From Bacillota bacterium (GTDB taxonomy: Bacteria > Bacillota > Bacilli > Desulfuribacillales > Desulfuribacillaceae): a stretch of 64,000 nucleotides of DNA. The stretch covers positions 29,552 to 93,551 of the forward strand of contig JAEWFW010000058.1 of the NCBI GenBank assembly GCA_023388635.1, read 5' to 3'. The translations under genes were made by a program, and so were the position numbers. The notes beneath the pieces were generated by a model that saw only the letters and a program-made list of their open reading frames with translations, made no database searches and had not been told where the DNA came from. Numbering within the stretch: position 1 is the stretch's first letter; the number at the start of each line of letters is the position of its first letter. Shown here piece by piece: positions 33,125 to 42,052 of this stretch.

Positions 33125-34834
33125 ATGTTATTAGTGGAAGTCGATAAGATTAAGAAATATTTTGGCGATCGATTGCTTCTCGATATAGAAGAGTTGAAAA
33201 TTTACGATACCGATAGAATTGGCATTGTCGGTGTTAACGGAGCAGGCAAGACGACGTTAATGGATATTTTAAGTCAACGGATGTTACCTGACGAAGGAAT
33301 TGTAAAGATCAATGGACGGTACAGCTATGTTTCGCAACTGGCTCAACCGGAGCATGATACCATTAGCGAAGAAATGGCATCGAAGTTTGCCGTATCCGCA
33401 AAATGGAATGATACGATGAGCGGAGGAGAGAAAACGCGGTTTAAGATCGCCCAGGCGTTTAGCGATCACAGTATGTTGTTATTTGCTGATGAGCCTACGA
33501 GCAATGTCGATGTAGAAGGAATTGGATTGCTGGAAAATAGATTGCTTGAATATTCCGCTGGTCTGGTGATTATTTCCCATGATCGCAGATTTCTCGATCA
33601 GTTGTGCAATAAGATTTTGGAAATTGAAGACGGGAAAGTCAGAGAGTACACAGGAAACTACAGTCAATATGCGCTGCAAAAACAAGCAGAACGCGAACAA
33701 GAAAGGTTTAAGTATCAGCAGTATGCGAAAGAAAAGAAGCGTTTAGAGCGGGCGATGATTGAGTTGCGTGAAAAATCGAGCAGTACTAAGAAGACCCCCA
33801 AGCGTATGGGCAATTCGGAGGCTCGTCTGCACAAGATGGGGGATCAAAGAGCAAAATCGGCACTTGATGGTGCGAAGAAAAGTCTTGAATCTCGGATCAG
33901 CCATTTGCAAGGGAGTGAGAAGCCGAAAGAACTTGATACGATTCAATTGCGTGTTCCGGAGTCGAATCATTTACACAGCAAAGTGGTGATCGAAGGGACG
34001 AAACTAAATAAGAGTTTTTCTGGTAAAGTTCTTTTTAAAGATGCGAATTTCTTTGTGGGAAATCGCGCGAAGGTGGCATTGATCGGCAAGAACGGATGTG
34101 GGAAAAGTACATTACTAAAAATGATCATCGATCATCAAGGACAAGCGGGAGCGATCCGCGTCGCTATAGGTGCGAAGATTGGGTATTTCAGTCAGGAATT
34201 TGATATATTGCAGCATGATTTGTCGATTCTGGAAAATGTCATGGATACGAGTATCTATCCGGAGACATTTGCGCGGATGTTTTTGGCGAGGTTGTTGTTT
34301 AAAGGAGATGACATTTATAAAAAGGTACGTGTATTGAGTGGAGGAGAGCGAGTAAAGGTTTCGTTCGCGAAGATTCTCTTACAAGACTTCAATTTGCTGA
34401 TACTCGATGAGCCGACGAATTACCTTGATCTATATTCTTTGGAAGTGATTGAGCAAGCGCTGCGCGAATATGATCGAACATTGCTGTTTGTCTCACATGA
34501 CCGCGGGTTTATTCATAATGTCGCTGACCATATTATGACGATTGAAGATCAGCAGATTCGAATGTTTGCCGGGAGTTATGAAGAATATCTCGCCAAGCAG
34601 GGCGAAAAGAGCAAGGGGAACCAAGGCAGGGTCAGCCAAGGCAAAGGGAATGGGAGAACAGATAACTCGACGGCAGATATAGAAATGCAACTGATGATCA
34701 CGCAAAATCGCCTTTCTGATGTCATCGGGAAATTGTCGACGACAACGAAGAAAGACGATTTAGGGTCATTGGATGAAGAATACCACAAGCTGCTGACGGA
34801 GATTAAGCAATTGCGAGCAAAATTATCTCCGTAA
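33125..34834 (+). CDS. ABC-F type ribosomal protection protein (Vga/CplR-like)
   Basis: 569 residues and two ATPase domains without membrane helices. Walker A motifs are GVNGAGKT (residues 36-43) and GKNGCGKS; signatures MSGGEKTRF and LSGGERVKV; Walker B LLFADEPTSN and LLILDEPTNY. A basic interdomain linker (STKKTPKRMGNSEARLH) and the C-terminal Lys/Gln-rich extension resemble the Vga/CplR antibiotic-resistance group, which enters the ribosomal E-site and displaces lincosamides, pleuromutilins or streptogramin A. The regulatory leader supports a resistance role. An in-frame extension back to 33008 covers the leader and is rejected. Confidence 0.88.
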   Translation: MLLVEVDKIKKYFGDRLLLDIEELKIYDTDRIGIVGVNGAGKTTLMDILSQRMLPDEGIVKINGRYSYVSQLAQPEHDTISEEMASKFAVSAKWNDTMSGGEKTRFKIAQAFSDHSMLLFADEPTSNVDVEGIGLLENRLLEYSAGLVIISHDRRFLDQLCNKILEIEDGKVREYTGNYSQYALQKQAEREQERFKYQQYAKEKKRLERAMIELREKSSSTKKTPKRMGNSEARLHKMGDQRAKSALDGAKKSLESRISHLQGSEKPKELDTIQLRVPESNHLHSKVVIEGTKLNKSFSGKVLFKDANFFVGNRAKVALIGKNGCGKSTLLKMIIDHQGQAGAIRVAIGAKIGYFSQEFDILQHDLSILENVMDTSIYPETFARMFLARLLFKGDDIYKKVRVLSGGERVKVSFAKILLQDFNLLILDEPTNYLDLYSLEVIEQALREYDRTLLFVSHDRGFIHNVADHIMTIEDQQIRMFAGSYEEYLAKQGEKSKGNQGRVSQGKGNGRTDNSTADIEMQLMITQNRLSDVIGKLSTTTKKDDLGSLDEEYHKLLTEIKQLRAKLSP

Positions 34835-34848
34835 GGCTTAGCTGGCGC

Positions 34849-35100
34849 TTATTTGTCCTCGGTATGCTGAGAAGCTTGTAAAGCAATTGCCAATTGATCG
34901 GCACAGGATGTTCCATTGCGGCAAACGATCCCTTGCAATTTATCGATGACTTCGGTGACAGGCAGTCCTTCTATGAGTTTGCCGATCGCTTGCAGGTTTC
35001 CCTGACAGCCTCTGGTAAATTGTACGTCTTTGACACGTCCGTCTTCGATTGTGAAATTGATTTCTTTAGAACAGACATCGGTCGGTATGAATTTTGTCAT
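34849..35100 (-). CDS. TIGR03905-like TSCPD-domain protein
   Basis: 83 residues. IPTDVCSKEINFTIEDGRVKDVQF, GCQGNLQAIGKLIEGLP and the C-terminal RNGTSCADQLA are characteristic of this small family, related to the C-terminal domain of some ribonucleotide reductases. Three conserved cysteines suggest metal or redox chemistry; function unknown. It lies 18 bp after glpK, probably co-transcribed. Confidence 0.88.
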   Translation of the reverse strand: MTKFIPTDVCSKEINFTIEDGRVKDVQFTRGCQGNLQAIGKLIEGLPVTEVIDKLQGIVCRNGTSCADQLAIALQASQHTEDK

Positions 35101-35118
35101 GGTATGATGATGGCTCCT

Positions 35119-36609
35119 TTATATCGATTCTCGTGTTTTCTCAACAGCTTTTTTCCAACCGGAATACAGATTGGTTCTCGTTATTTCGTCAATTTCAGGT
35201 GTAAAGTTGGCTTCACGTCGCCAATTGTCGGTAATTTGCTGTTGACTCCAAAAGTCGACGGCAATTCCGGCGAGATAGGCAGCACCGAGCGCTGTTGTTT
35301 CTGTCACTTGCGGACGCTCAACCGTGACATTCAGGATGTCGGACTGGAATTGCATCAAGAATTGGTTACTGACGGCACCGCCGTCGACGCGTAATCTTCG
35401 GAGCGGTAATTGTGAATCGATTGCCATGCAGTCGACGATATCTTTCGTCTGATAGGCGATTGATTCCAACGCCGCCCGGATGATATGCTCTTTGCCTGTG
35501 CCACGGGTCAAGCCGACGATCGTCCCACGGGCATACATATCCCAGTGAGGCGCGCCTAAGCCCGCGAATGCGGGAACGAAATAGACTCCGCCGTTGTCGG
35601 TGATTTGTGTGGCGAAATATTCAGATTGTGCGGCGGAGTCTATCAATTTTAATTGATCTCGCAGCCACTGCACGGCGGCACCGGCGATAAAGACGCTCCC
35701 TTCCAGGGCGTACGTGACAGTGTCGTTTATTTCCCAGGCAATCGTCGTCAGTAAACCATTGTCAGAAGTAACGGCTTTCGAGCCGGTATTCATCAGCATA
35801 AAGCAGCCTGTGCCGTATGTGTTTTTGACCATGCCGCGTTCAAAACAGGCTTGACCGAATAGTGCCGCTTGTTGATCTCCGGCAATGCCGGCAATCGGTA
35901 TGCGCGCATCACCGAGAATACTCGTATCGGTATAACCGTAGATTTTGCTGGAGGCTTCGACTGCCGGCAGCATTTGCCGCGGTATGCGCAATTCTTCCAA
36001 CAACAGATCGTCCCAATGTAATTGATGGATGTCGAACAGCATCGTGCGCGACGCGTTACTGACGTCCGTCGCATGGATTTTACCACGTGACAAGTTCCAC
36101 AATAGCCATGTGTCGATTGTGCCAAAGAGCAGATCGCCATTCTCCGCTTTTTGGCGCGCGTCCGGCACATGGTCGAGTATCCATTTGATTTTCGTAGCAG
36201 AAAAGTAAGCGTCGACTACCAAACCAGTTGTTTTTTTGATATGCGATTCCCAGCCGCCTTTTTTAAGGGACTCACATGTATCGGCTGTGCGGCGGCATTG
36301 CCAGACGATTGCATTATAGATAGGAATGCCGGTGTTTTTGTCCCAAATGACGGTCGTTTCCCGTTGGTTGGTAATGCCAATGGCGGCAATTTGTTGCGGG
36401 CGGATTGCGGTTTTTTCGAGAACTTCGCGCATGACACCGCTTTGTGTGCCCCAAATTTCCATAGCGTCATGTTCAACCCAGCCGGGCCGGGGGTAATATT
36501 GTTTAAATTCTTTTTGAGCGATGCCGACAATGTTTGCCTGGTCGTCGAACAGAATTGCTCGCGAGCTTGTCGTTCCTTGATCGAGAGCCATGATGTATTG
36601 TTTGGGCAT
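35119..36609 (-). CDS. glpK: Glycerol kinase
   Basis: 496 residues, exact family length. FGGY kinase signatures: MALDQGTTSSRAILFD at the N-terminus, GITNQRETTVIWDK, NAIVWQCRRT, IAGDQQAALFGQ, and GGAVSNQFLMQFQSDIL. The enzyme phosphorylates glycerol to sn-glycerol 3-phosphate. ATG 36609 follows GGGAGTG. No glpF or glpD is adjacent. Confidence 0.97.
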   Translation of the reverse strand: MPKQYIMALDQGTTSSRAILFDDQANIVGIAQKEFKQYYPRPGWVEHDAMEIWGTQSGVMREVLEKTAIRPQQIAAIGITNQRETTVIWDKNTGIPIYNAIVWQCRRTADTCESLKKGGWESHIKKTTGLVVDAYFSATKIKWILDHVPDARQKAENGDLLFGTIDTWLLWNLSRGKIHATDVSNASRTMLFDIHQLHWDDLLLEELRIPRQMLPAVEASSKIYGYTDTSILGDARIPIAGIAGDQQAALFGQACFERGMVKNTYGTGCFMLMNTGSKAVTSDNGLLTTIAWEINDTVTYALEGSVFIAGAAVQWLRDQLKLIDSAAQSEYFATQITDNGGVYFVPAFAGLGAPHWDMYARGTIVGLTRGTGKEHIIRAALESIAYQTKDIVDCMAIDSQLPLRRLRVDGGAVSNQFLMQFQSDILNVTVERPQVTETTALGAAYLAGIAVDFWSQQQITDNWRREANFTPEIDEITRTNLYSGWKKAVEKTRESI

Positions 36610-36852
36610 ATCAACACTCCCTGCTAATGTAGTATCTTCATTTTAAATGTTTGTCTGCAAGAAATCTAGCAGATATGTAAGAATATTAAGCGGGACGACA
36701 TAGTTTTGTCATATTTTTGTAGCTTTCTGTTCCTTGAAATGTTTGTCGGCTTCCTTTATCATTGAATATAGTTGATTAAGGTTTGGAAACTTGATTATCT
36801 GAGTTTGATGATCCAATTAGACGACAACTTTACGATGGGGTGGGAGAGGTAC

Positions 36853-37602
36853 ATGGTAACGAATCAGATGGAGGACCTCAAAATATTAAAGAACCGAATT
36901 ACGAGATTTATATTGGTGTATAAATTTGCTTTGAGTGAATTAGAGACAAAGATTGAAATTCTTCAAGAAGAATTTCAATTGTTGCATGATTATAATCCAA
37001 TTGAATATACAAAGTCGCGCATAAAGTCGCCGGAGAGCATTATCAAAAAGTGGCAGAGAAAGGGCGGCGGGATGAACTTCCAAAGTCTGAAGGATAACGT
37101 CAGGGATATTGCCGGTTTGCGGATTACATGTTCTTTTATTATGGATATTTATCGGATTAGCGATATGCTCAAAGGACAGAGCGATTTGAAAATTGTCGAG
37201 GTTAAGGATTATATAAAACATCCGAAGCCCAATGGTTATCAAAGTTACCATATGCTTCTGGAAGTGCCGGTGTTTATGTCGGATCGGATTGAGCAAGTGC
37301 TCGTAGAGGTGCAGATTAGGACGATGGCGATGGATTTCTGGGCAAGTCTGGAGCACAAGATTTTTTATAAATACGATCAGGCGGTGCCGGAAGATCTTTT
37401 GAAAAAATTGAAAGATGCCGCTGATTCGGCGACGTTGTTAGACAGGCAAATGGAGCAGCTGCATCACGAAATCAACATTATTAAACATGAGCATGAAAAA
37501 GATAACGAGGATGACTTTTCGTGGTTGATAGATAAAGGGCAGCAGATTTCCATACCGATGACATTGCTGGAATTGATGGATGGAGAGTTTGAGGGTAAAT
37601 AA
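36853..37602 (+). CDS. Small alarmone synthetase, GTP pyrophosphokinase (RelQ/YjbM-like)
   Basis: 249 residues containing only the RelA/SpoT synthetase domain: DNVRDIAGLRITCSF, HPKPNGYQSYH and EVQIRTMAMDFWASLEHKI are the ATP, G-loop and GDP-binding motifs. The hydrolase, TGS and ACT domains are absent, so it should make (p)ppGpp constitutively or by expression control. ATG 36853 follows GGGAGAGG; an in-frame ATG at 36772 lacks a ribosome binding site. Confidence 0.92.
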   Translation: MVTNQMEDLKILKNRITRFILVYKFALSELETKIEILQEEFQLLHDYNPIEYTKSRIKSPESIIKKWQRKGGGMNFQSLKDNVRDIAGLRITCSFIMDIYRISDMLKGQSDLKIVEVKDYIKHPKPNGYQSYHMLLEVPVFMSDRIEQVLVEVQIRTMAMDFWASLEHKIFYKYDQAVPEDLLKKLKDAADSATLLDRQMEQLHHEINIIKHEHEKDNEDDFSWLIDKGQQISIPMTLLELMDGEFEGK

Positions 37603-37663
37603 TTGTCACAAGAGATAGGCGAATTCAATATAAAAAGGTTTTAGGTGTCAAAAATAATAGAGG

Positions 37664-37698
37664 ATCAGGAATTTGATTATTCATCTTCCTGATTTTTT
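37664..37698 (+). terminator. Rho-independent terminator after the alarmone synthetase
   Basis: ATCAGGAA/TTCCTGAT stem followed by six T residues. Confidence 0.85.
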
Positions 37699-37871
37699 GT
37701 ATTACAGGGGTTGATGGTGGTTTTTTCTCAGTGGTTTATCTTTGAAAAAATGTATTGCTTTTTATCAGTATAAGGTATAAAATGTTCGAATGGTTTTGTT
37801 ACCTATCTAATTTTGAGGTGCAAATACAAGGGATTTTATCAATGGTAAACATCAAAGAAAGAGGGAACAGC

Positions 37872-39461
37872 ATGGAAAGTTTGTCAGAAAAGAAAAAGCT
37901 TGTAGTAGTTGGAGTGTTGATGGTTGTGATGTTTTTTGCTTCGATCAACCAAACCCTTGTAAGTAACTCAATGCCGAGAATTATTGCCATATTAGGTGGG
38001 ATGGACTATTATTCGTGGGTGCTTACGTCATTTCTCTTAGCATCCTGTATTTCGACGATTGTAGTAGGTAAACTATCGGACATTTACGGAAGAAAACCGT
38101 TTTTACTTGCGGGGATTGTGATTTTTGTTCTTGGAACATTTCTTTGTGGTATGTCAAAAAATATTTTCCAAATGATCGGTTTTCGCGTCATTCAAGGCAT
38201 GGGTGCAGGTGTATTGATGTCGTCAACGATCACAGCCGTCGGAGACTTGTTTGCGCCCCGGGAGAGAGCAAAATGGACGGGGAGCATGATGGCGATATTC
38301 GGGTTTTCCAGTATTGTCGGACCGACATTGGGCGGATTTATGATTGATCATATGGAGTGGCATTGGTTGTTCTGGACATTCCTACCGTTAGGAATTGTCG
38401 CATTTGTGATGATTTGGAGTTTATTTCCCGATACGGAGAGGCAGCGTGGACAGTCGATTGACTATTGGGGTTCGTTCGTATTATCGGTTGGTATTATGGC
38501 ACTGCTTTTGGGATTCTCTTGGGCAGGCAATGAGTATCCATGGAATTCCAAAGAAATTATCGGCTTATTTTCTTTAGTGGCGGTCTGCGCTATCGTATTT
38601 TTCTTTATTGAGCGCAAGGCAGCCAATCCTGTACTTCCTTTGTCGCTGTTTAAAAATCAAACAGTGATGATCTCAAGTATGATCGGCTTTCTGATGAATG
38701 CGGCGATGATGGGAACGATGATGTATCTGCCGTTCTTCATTCAAGGGGTAGAAGGATTGTCGCCTTCTCAATCGGGTATGGTGAATATTCCAATGTCGTT
38801 AATTATGGTATCGTTCAGCACACTGACAGGTCGATGGATTTCAAGCTCCGGTGCTTACAAGAAATACGGAATTGCCGGGATTTTGTTGATGCTCGTCGGT
38901 ATGGCATTGATGTCATTGATGAACAGTGTCCCGTTCGCGATTATGAGTATTTGCGTGTTCGGCGTCGGATTGGGAATGTGTATGCCAATTCTCACGCTGG
39001 TTGCACAAAACGCAGTGCCTGCTTCGCAGTTGGGAGTTGTTACGGCGGCTTCCACATTGTTCAGAAACTTGGGAAGTACGATTGGAATCGCAGTCTTCGG
39101 TTCAGTTATGAGTACGTCGTTAAAGAAGAAAATAGAAGCAGGTTTGGCATCGGGAGCACAGATTGATTTTGCCAATTTGGAGCCCCAAGCGGTTCAGCAG
39201 TTGACAGAGTATTTGAATCCTGAGATTTTGCTGGATCAGCCGAAATTAAAGGGTATGGAATCGGTGCTGTCTGCCGATATGTATCAAGTATTTTTGCAAG
39301 TGATAGATTTTTTACGTGTCGTCTTACACGAATCGATTTCCATTGTGTTTTTGAGCGGGGCAGGATTAATCGCCATTGCGAGTATCATGATGTTCCTCTT
39401 AAAAGAAATTCCATTGCGCACATCGAATGATGCCGTTGCCAATGAAAACCAAACCCTTTAG
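37872..39461 (+). CDS. 14-TM MFS multidrug transporter (DHA2/EmrB-like)
   Basis: 529 residues with about 14 helices. Motif A is GKLSDIYGRKPFLLAG, motif C-like GFSSIVGPTLGG lies in helix 5, and the N-terminus has SINQTLVSNSMPRI. This is the DHA2 proton-drug antiporter architecture. ATG 37872 follows AAAGAGGG; upstream in-frame ATGs lack ribosome binding sites. Substrates unknown. No local regulator. Confidence 0.93.
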   Translation: MESLSEKKKLVVVGVLMVVMFFASINQTLVSNSMPRIIAILGGMDYYSWVLTSFLLASCISTIVVGKLSDIYGRKPFLLAGIVIFVLGTFLCGMSKNIFQMIGFRVIQGMGAGVLMSSTITAVGDLFAPRERAKWTGSMMAIFGFSSIVGPTLGGFMIDHMEWHWLFWTFLPLGIVAFVMIWSLFPDTERQRGQSIDYWGSFVLSVGIMALLLGFSWAGNEYPWNSKEIIGLFSLVAVCAIVFFFIERKAANPVLPLSLFKNQTVMISSMIGFLMNAAMMGTMMYLPFFIQGVEGLSPSQSGMVNIPMSLIMVSFSTLTGRWISSSGAYKKYGIAGILLMLVGMALMSLMNSVPFAIMSICVFGVGLGMCMPILTLVAQNAVPASQLGVVTAASTLFRNLGSTIGIAVFGSVMSTSLKKKIEAGLASGAQIDFANLEPQAVQQLTEYLNPEILLDQPKLKGMESVLSADMYQVFLQVIDFLRVVLHESISIVFLSGAGLIAIASIMMFLLKEIPLRTSNDAVANENQTL

Positions 39462-39517
39462 CACAATACCCGAAATGTATAAAGTTTACCGAAACTAATA
39501 GGATATTTTCACAAGTC

Positions 39518-39562
39518 AAGTGCCCCCAAAGATTAGATTGTGTCTAATGATTGGGGGCACTT
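39518..39562. terminator. Bidirectional terminator
   Basis: AAGTGCCCCCAA/TTGGGGGCACTT 12-bp stem between the convergent MFS and mntP genes. Confidence 0.9.
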
Positions 39563-39594
39563 AATAGTTGGTGGCTATTTATTCGATTTTTGCA

Positions 39595-40161
39595 CTACAT
39601 ATTTTCGATAAGAATTTTGATACCGATGGCGATCAGGACAATCCCGCCAAATTTCTCAGCCGTTTTTTGAAATACACATCCAAGTTTTTTGCCGATATAT
39701 ACGCCTAAGTAGGAAAGGGTAAATGCAACGACACCGATGATGAGTGAGGCAGACCAAATCTCTGTATCCGTGACGGCAAAGCTGATACCTACAGCTAATG
39801 CATCGATACTCGTAGCGATTGCCAGCAGTGTCAATTTTTTATAGGAATACATATTGGGTTCATCACATGTCGTCGGACAGGTATCATCTGCTTGCAATGC
39901 TTCATAGAACATTTTGCCGCCAATGATTACGAGCACGGCACAGGCGATAATATGGTCGATCGCTTCCACGTAGGAACTGAAAGATTGACTTCCCCAGTAC
40001 CCGAGGATTGGCATGATAAATTGAAAAAAACCAAAAAACAATCCAAATTTCAGCATGTGATGAATTTTGGCGTGTCTAATACAAACGCCAGCCGACACTG
40101 CGACCGCAAATGCGTCCATTGCTAATCCGACGGCAATGAGTAGGATGGAAGATAAGTTCAT
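39595..40161 (-). CDS. mntP: Manganese efflux pump MntP
   Basis: 188 residues with six helices. LIAVGLAMDAFAVAVSAG (helix 1, the metal-site Asp) and its inverted-repeat partner AIATSIDALAVGISFA (helix 4) are the MntP signatures. The ATG at 40161 lies 8 nt after GAGG; the in-frame ATG at 40176 overlaps that site. It is downstream of a candidate Mn2+ riboswitch and a DtxR-type regulator, which supports manganese export as its job. Confidence 0.93.
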   Translation of the reverse strand: MNLSSILLIAVGLAMDAFAVAVSAGVCIRHAKIHHMLKFGLFFGFFQFIMPILGYWGSQSFSSYVEAIDHIIACAVLVIIGGKMFYEALQADDTCPTTCDEPNMYSYKKLTLLAIATSIDALAVGISFAVTDTEIWSASLIIGVVAFTLSYLGVYIGKKLGCVFQKTAEKFGGIVLIAIGIKILIENM

Positions 40162-40232
40162 TGATAATTTCCTCATTTCGCTAATATAGATTGAAGAGGG
40201 GTGTATGTAGTATGTACCTGTTCAAGCGTAAT

Positions 40233-40366
40233 AAAAAAAGACTCCATACATGACTATAGATATAAAAATATCCATAGTCATGTACGAGTCTCGTTCATTA
40301 AGGTTGACCAGGCGTTTCGCCAGAATGTTGATCAGCCACGCGTTGCGCAAACTACTCCCTCAATAC
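40233..40366 (-). ncRNA. Candidate yybP-ykoY manganese riboswitch with terminator
   Basis: On the minus strand: GTATTGAG (40366-40359) opens a helix closed by CTCGTAC (about 40289-40283). It is followed by GGGAGTAG, the most conserved element of the class; a GGCGAAACGCC hairpin; and GAACGAGACTCG near the 3' side, matching the conserved ACGAGAC-type strand. The closing strand is also the left arm of a long terminator (GACTCGTACATGACTAT pairing with its complement, then TTTTTTT, 40290-40233). Metal binding would hold the closing helix and prevent termination: an ON switch for mntP. Covariation was not tested. Confidence 0.72.
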
Positions 40367-40422
40367 AAATTGAACTTTATCATACAGGGAAAGGCTTGTC
40401 AATCTCGCTTTGACGTATTGAG

Positions 40423-40803
40423 TTACTCTGATCGCATGGTTGCCAAGAAGCGTTCCATAGCGTTGACAGATTCATTGCTGATTACATGTTCGATTGCACA
40501 GGCATCGGAGTCGGCAATTGTAGGATCTATGTGAAGGACTTCTGTGAAAAAGCGTTGAATAATATGGTGTTTTTCCGCAATTAATTTTGCCATATTGACG
40601 CCTAGAGAGGTGAGCTTAATTTCTTGATATTTCTCGTTTGTGATAAGTCCCTTCTCAGATAAAACTGCCATGGCGTTGTTCGCACTGGCTTTGGTGACAT
40701 TCATTCTAGCGGCAATGTCTGTCAGACGTGCACCGCTGTTCCCAGCAGAAAGTTCATAGACGGTTTCGAGATAATTTTCCATGGCGAATGTAAGCTTTTT
40801 CAT
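40423..40803 (-). CDS. DtxR/MntR-like metal-dependent transcriptional regulator
   Basis: 126 residues. An N-terminal winged helix (MENYLETVYELS, ARLTDIAARMNVTKASANNAM, GLITNEKYQEIKLT) and a dimerisation/metal domain with KHHIIQRFF, DACAIEHVIS. It lacks an SH3-like domain, as in MntR. Residues equivalent to the metal ligands (the CAIEH and KHH segments) are present. It lies upstream of mntP on the same strand. ATG 40803 is behind AGGAGG. Confidence 0.9.
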   Translation of the reverse strand: MKKLTFAMENYLETVYELSAGNSGARLTDIAARMNVTKASANNAMAVLSEKGLITNEKYQEIKLTSLGVNMAKLIAEKHHIIQRFFTEVLHIDPTIADSDACAIEHVISNESVNAMERFLATMRSE

Positions 40804-40985
40804 GTAATAATAACCTCCTAAGTTGGTTTTGTCGTCGCATAAATATATAATTAAGGTAAGTACTCGTGTTGGTGTGACTTTCGAAATATATAAAAATGTA
40901 TTTGGCAGGATTTATGAACTAGAAGATAGAATTAATTGTTTGACAGTTGGGCAAAAGCCAAATCATTATTATATGGATTCTTTTT

Positions 40986-41012
40986 TAATAGTACCAGAAA
41001 AATAGGCGATTA
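40986..41012 (+). promoter_or_regulatory. Possible sigma-D promoter for the signalling island
   Basis: TAAT (40986-40989), a 15-bp spacer, then GGCGATTA (41005-41012): three mismatches from TAAA-N15-GCCGATAA. It is 29 bp before the hemerythrin start. Suggestive because the genes are chemotaxis-related. Confidence 0.35.
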
Positions 41013-41040
41013 TGCAATTAGAAAGGTGGGACAGGATGCC

Positions 41041-41460
41041 ATGATGTGGAAAGAGAAGTATAAAGTGGGCGTTTCATCCATTGATCAGCAGCATGAGGAG
41101 TTGTTTGGTCGAGTGTCAAAATTTCTGCAAACGGTCAAGAGTGGAGAAAAATGGGAGGAAAAGTTAATTGCGGTGAAAGAGACGATGAGCTTTATGCAGG
41201 AGTATGTGGTCACACATTTCCACGATGAGGAAGTATATCAGGAGCAGATCAATTATCCTGGTATAGAAGAGCATAAAGAAGCACATCGCAAATTTAAACA
41301 GGCTGTTTCGGATTATGCAGTGCGTATGGAAACAGAAGGATACACAGAAGATTTGGTGCAAGAATTTGGCGGGAAATTAATGACATGGCTGATTATGCAT
41401 GTGGCGGTTATGGATCAAAGGCTTGGTGAGTATGCGAAAATGCAAGGAGATGAGTCATAA
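41041..41460 (+). CDS. Bacteriohemerythrin 1
   Basis: 139 residues, a four-helix hemerythrin. Di-iron ligands are all visible: His18 (DQQHEELF), His59/Glu63 (THFHDEE), His78 and His82 (EEHKEAH), and the His/Asp pair in MHVAVMD. It should bind O2 at a non-heme di-iron site, acting as oxygen sensor or store. It lies immediately before cheX (stop and ATG adjacent), at the head of a chemotaxis/c-di-GMP cluster. ATG 41041 or 41044. Confidence 0.93.
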   Translation: MMWKEKYKVGVSSIDQQHEELFGRVSKFLQTVKSGEKWEEKLIAVKETMSFMQEYVVTHFHDEEVYQEQINYPGIEEHKEAHRKFKQAVSDYAVRMETEGYTEDLVQEFGGKLMTWLIMHVAVMDQRLGEYAKMQGDES

Positions 41461-41919
41461 ATGAAAGCAGAATATGTAAACCCTTTCTACCAGGCGACGA
41501 AAGACGTATTTCAGAGGATGCTTGATATTGACGCGACGAAGCAAAAACTTGATGTAGTGGAAAATATGGTACCGAGCAAGGACGCCAATGTCGTTTTGGG
41601 AGTTACGGGCGATTTGAAGGGGACGATTCTATTTAGTTTTCCTAAGGATATGGTTTTGGAAATGGTACATATCATGTCGGGGATGGAAATGAACGAAATT
41701 GATAGTTTCGTGTCTTCGGCACTGGGGGAAGTTGCTAATATCATCGGTGGTAATGCCGTGACACATTTAAGCAGCAGTCAATATGTGTGCGATATTGTTC
41801 CGCCACAGATTTTTGTCGGTGAATACAAGTCTCTTTCTATGGCTGCTAATAAAGCATTATTACTTGAGATGGAGACACCAATTGGGTATTTTGATATCAA
41901 TATATTTTTGAAAGAATAA
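41461..41919 (+). CDS. cheX: Chemotaxis protein CheX (CheY-P phosphatase)
   Basis: 152 residues. A single CheC/CheX phosphatase motif, SALGEVANIIGGNA (Glu and Asn of the ExxN active site), and a conserved IVPPQIFVGE strand. CheX dephosphorylates CheY-P as a dimer. Its start abuts the hemerythrin stop, so translation is coupled and oxygen sensing may feed into CheY-P turnover. Confidence 0.9.
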   Translation: MKAEYVNPFYQATKDVFQRMLDIDATKQKLDVVENMVPSKDANVVLGVTGDLKGTILFSFPKDMVLEMVHIMSGMEMNEIDSFVSSALGEVANIIGGNAVTHLSSSQYVCDIVPPQIFVGEYKSLSMAANKALLLEMETPIGYFDINIFLKE

Positions 41920-42052
41920 GGTTTATACAGAAGGCTTTTAATCGTTGTTTTGCAATTATATTAATGATAAATTGAATTTGCAAATTAAATACAGAGGCGG
42001 TCTGACCATTCTTTTCAAAATATATTGGGCTGCTTCGTCATGGAGGGGTAGT

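Noticed and set aside
36151..36627. 158-codon plus-strand ORF
   Set aside because: Shadow of glpK on the opposite strand.
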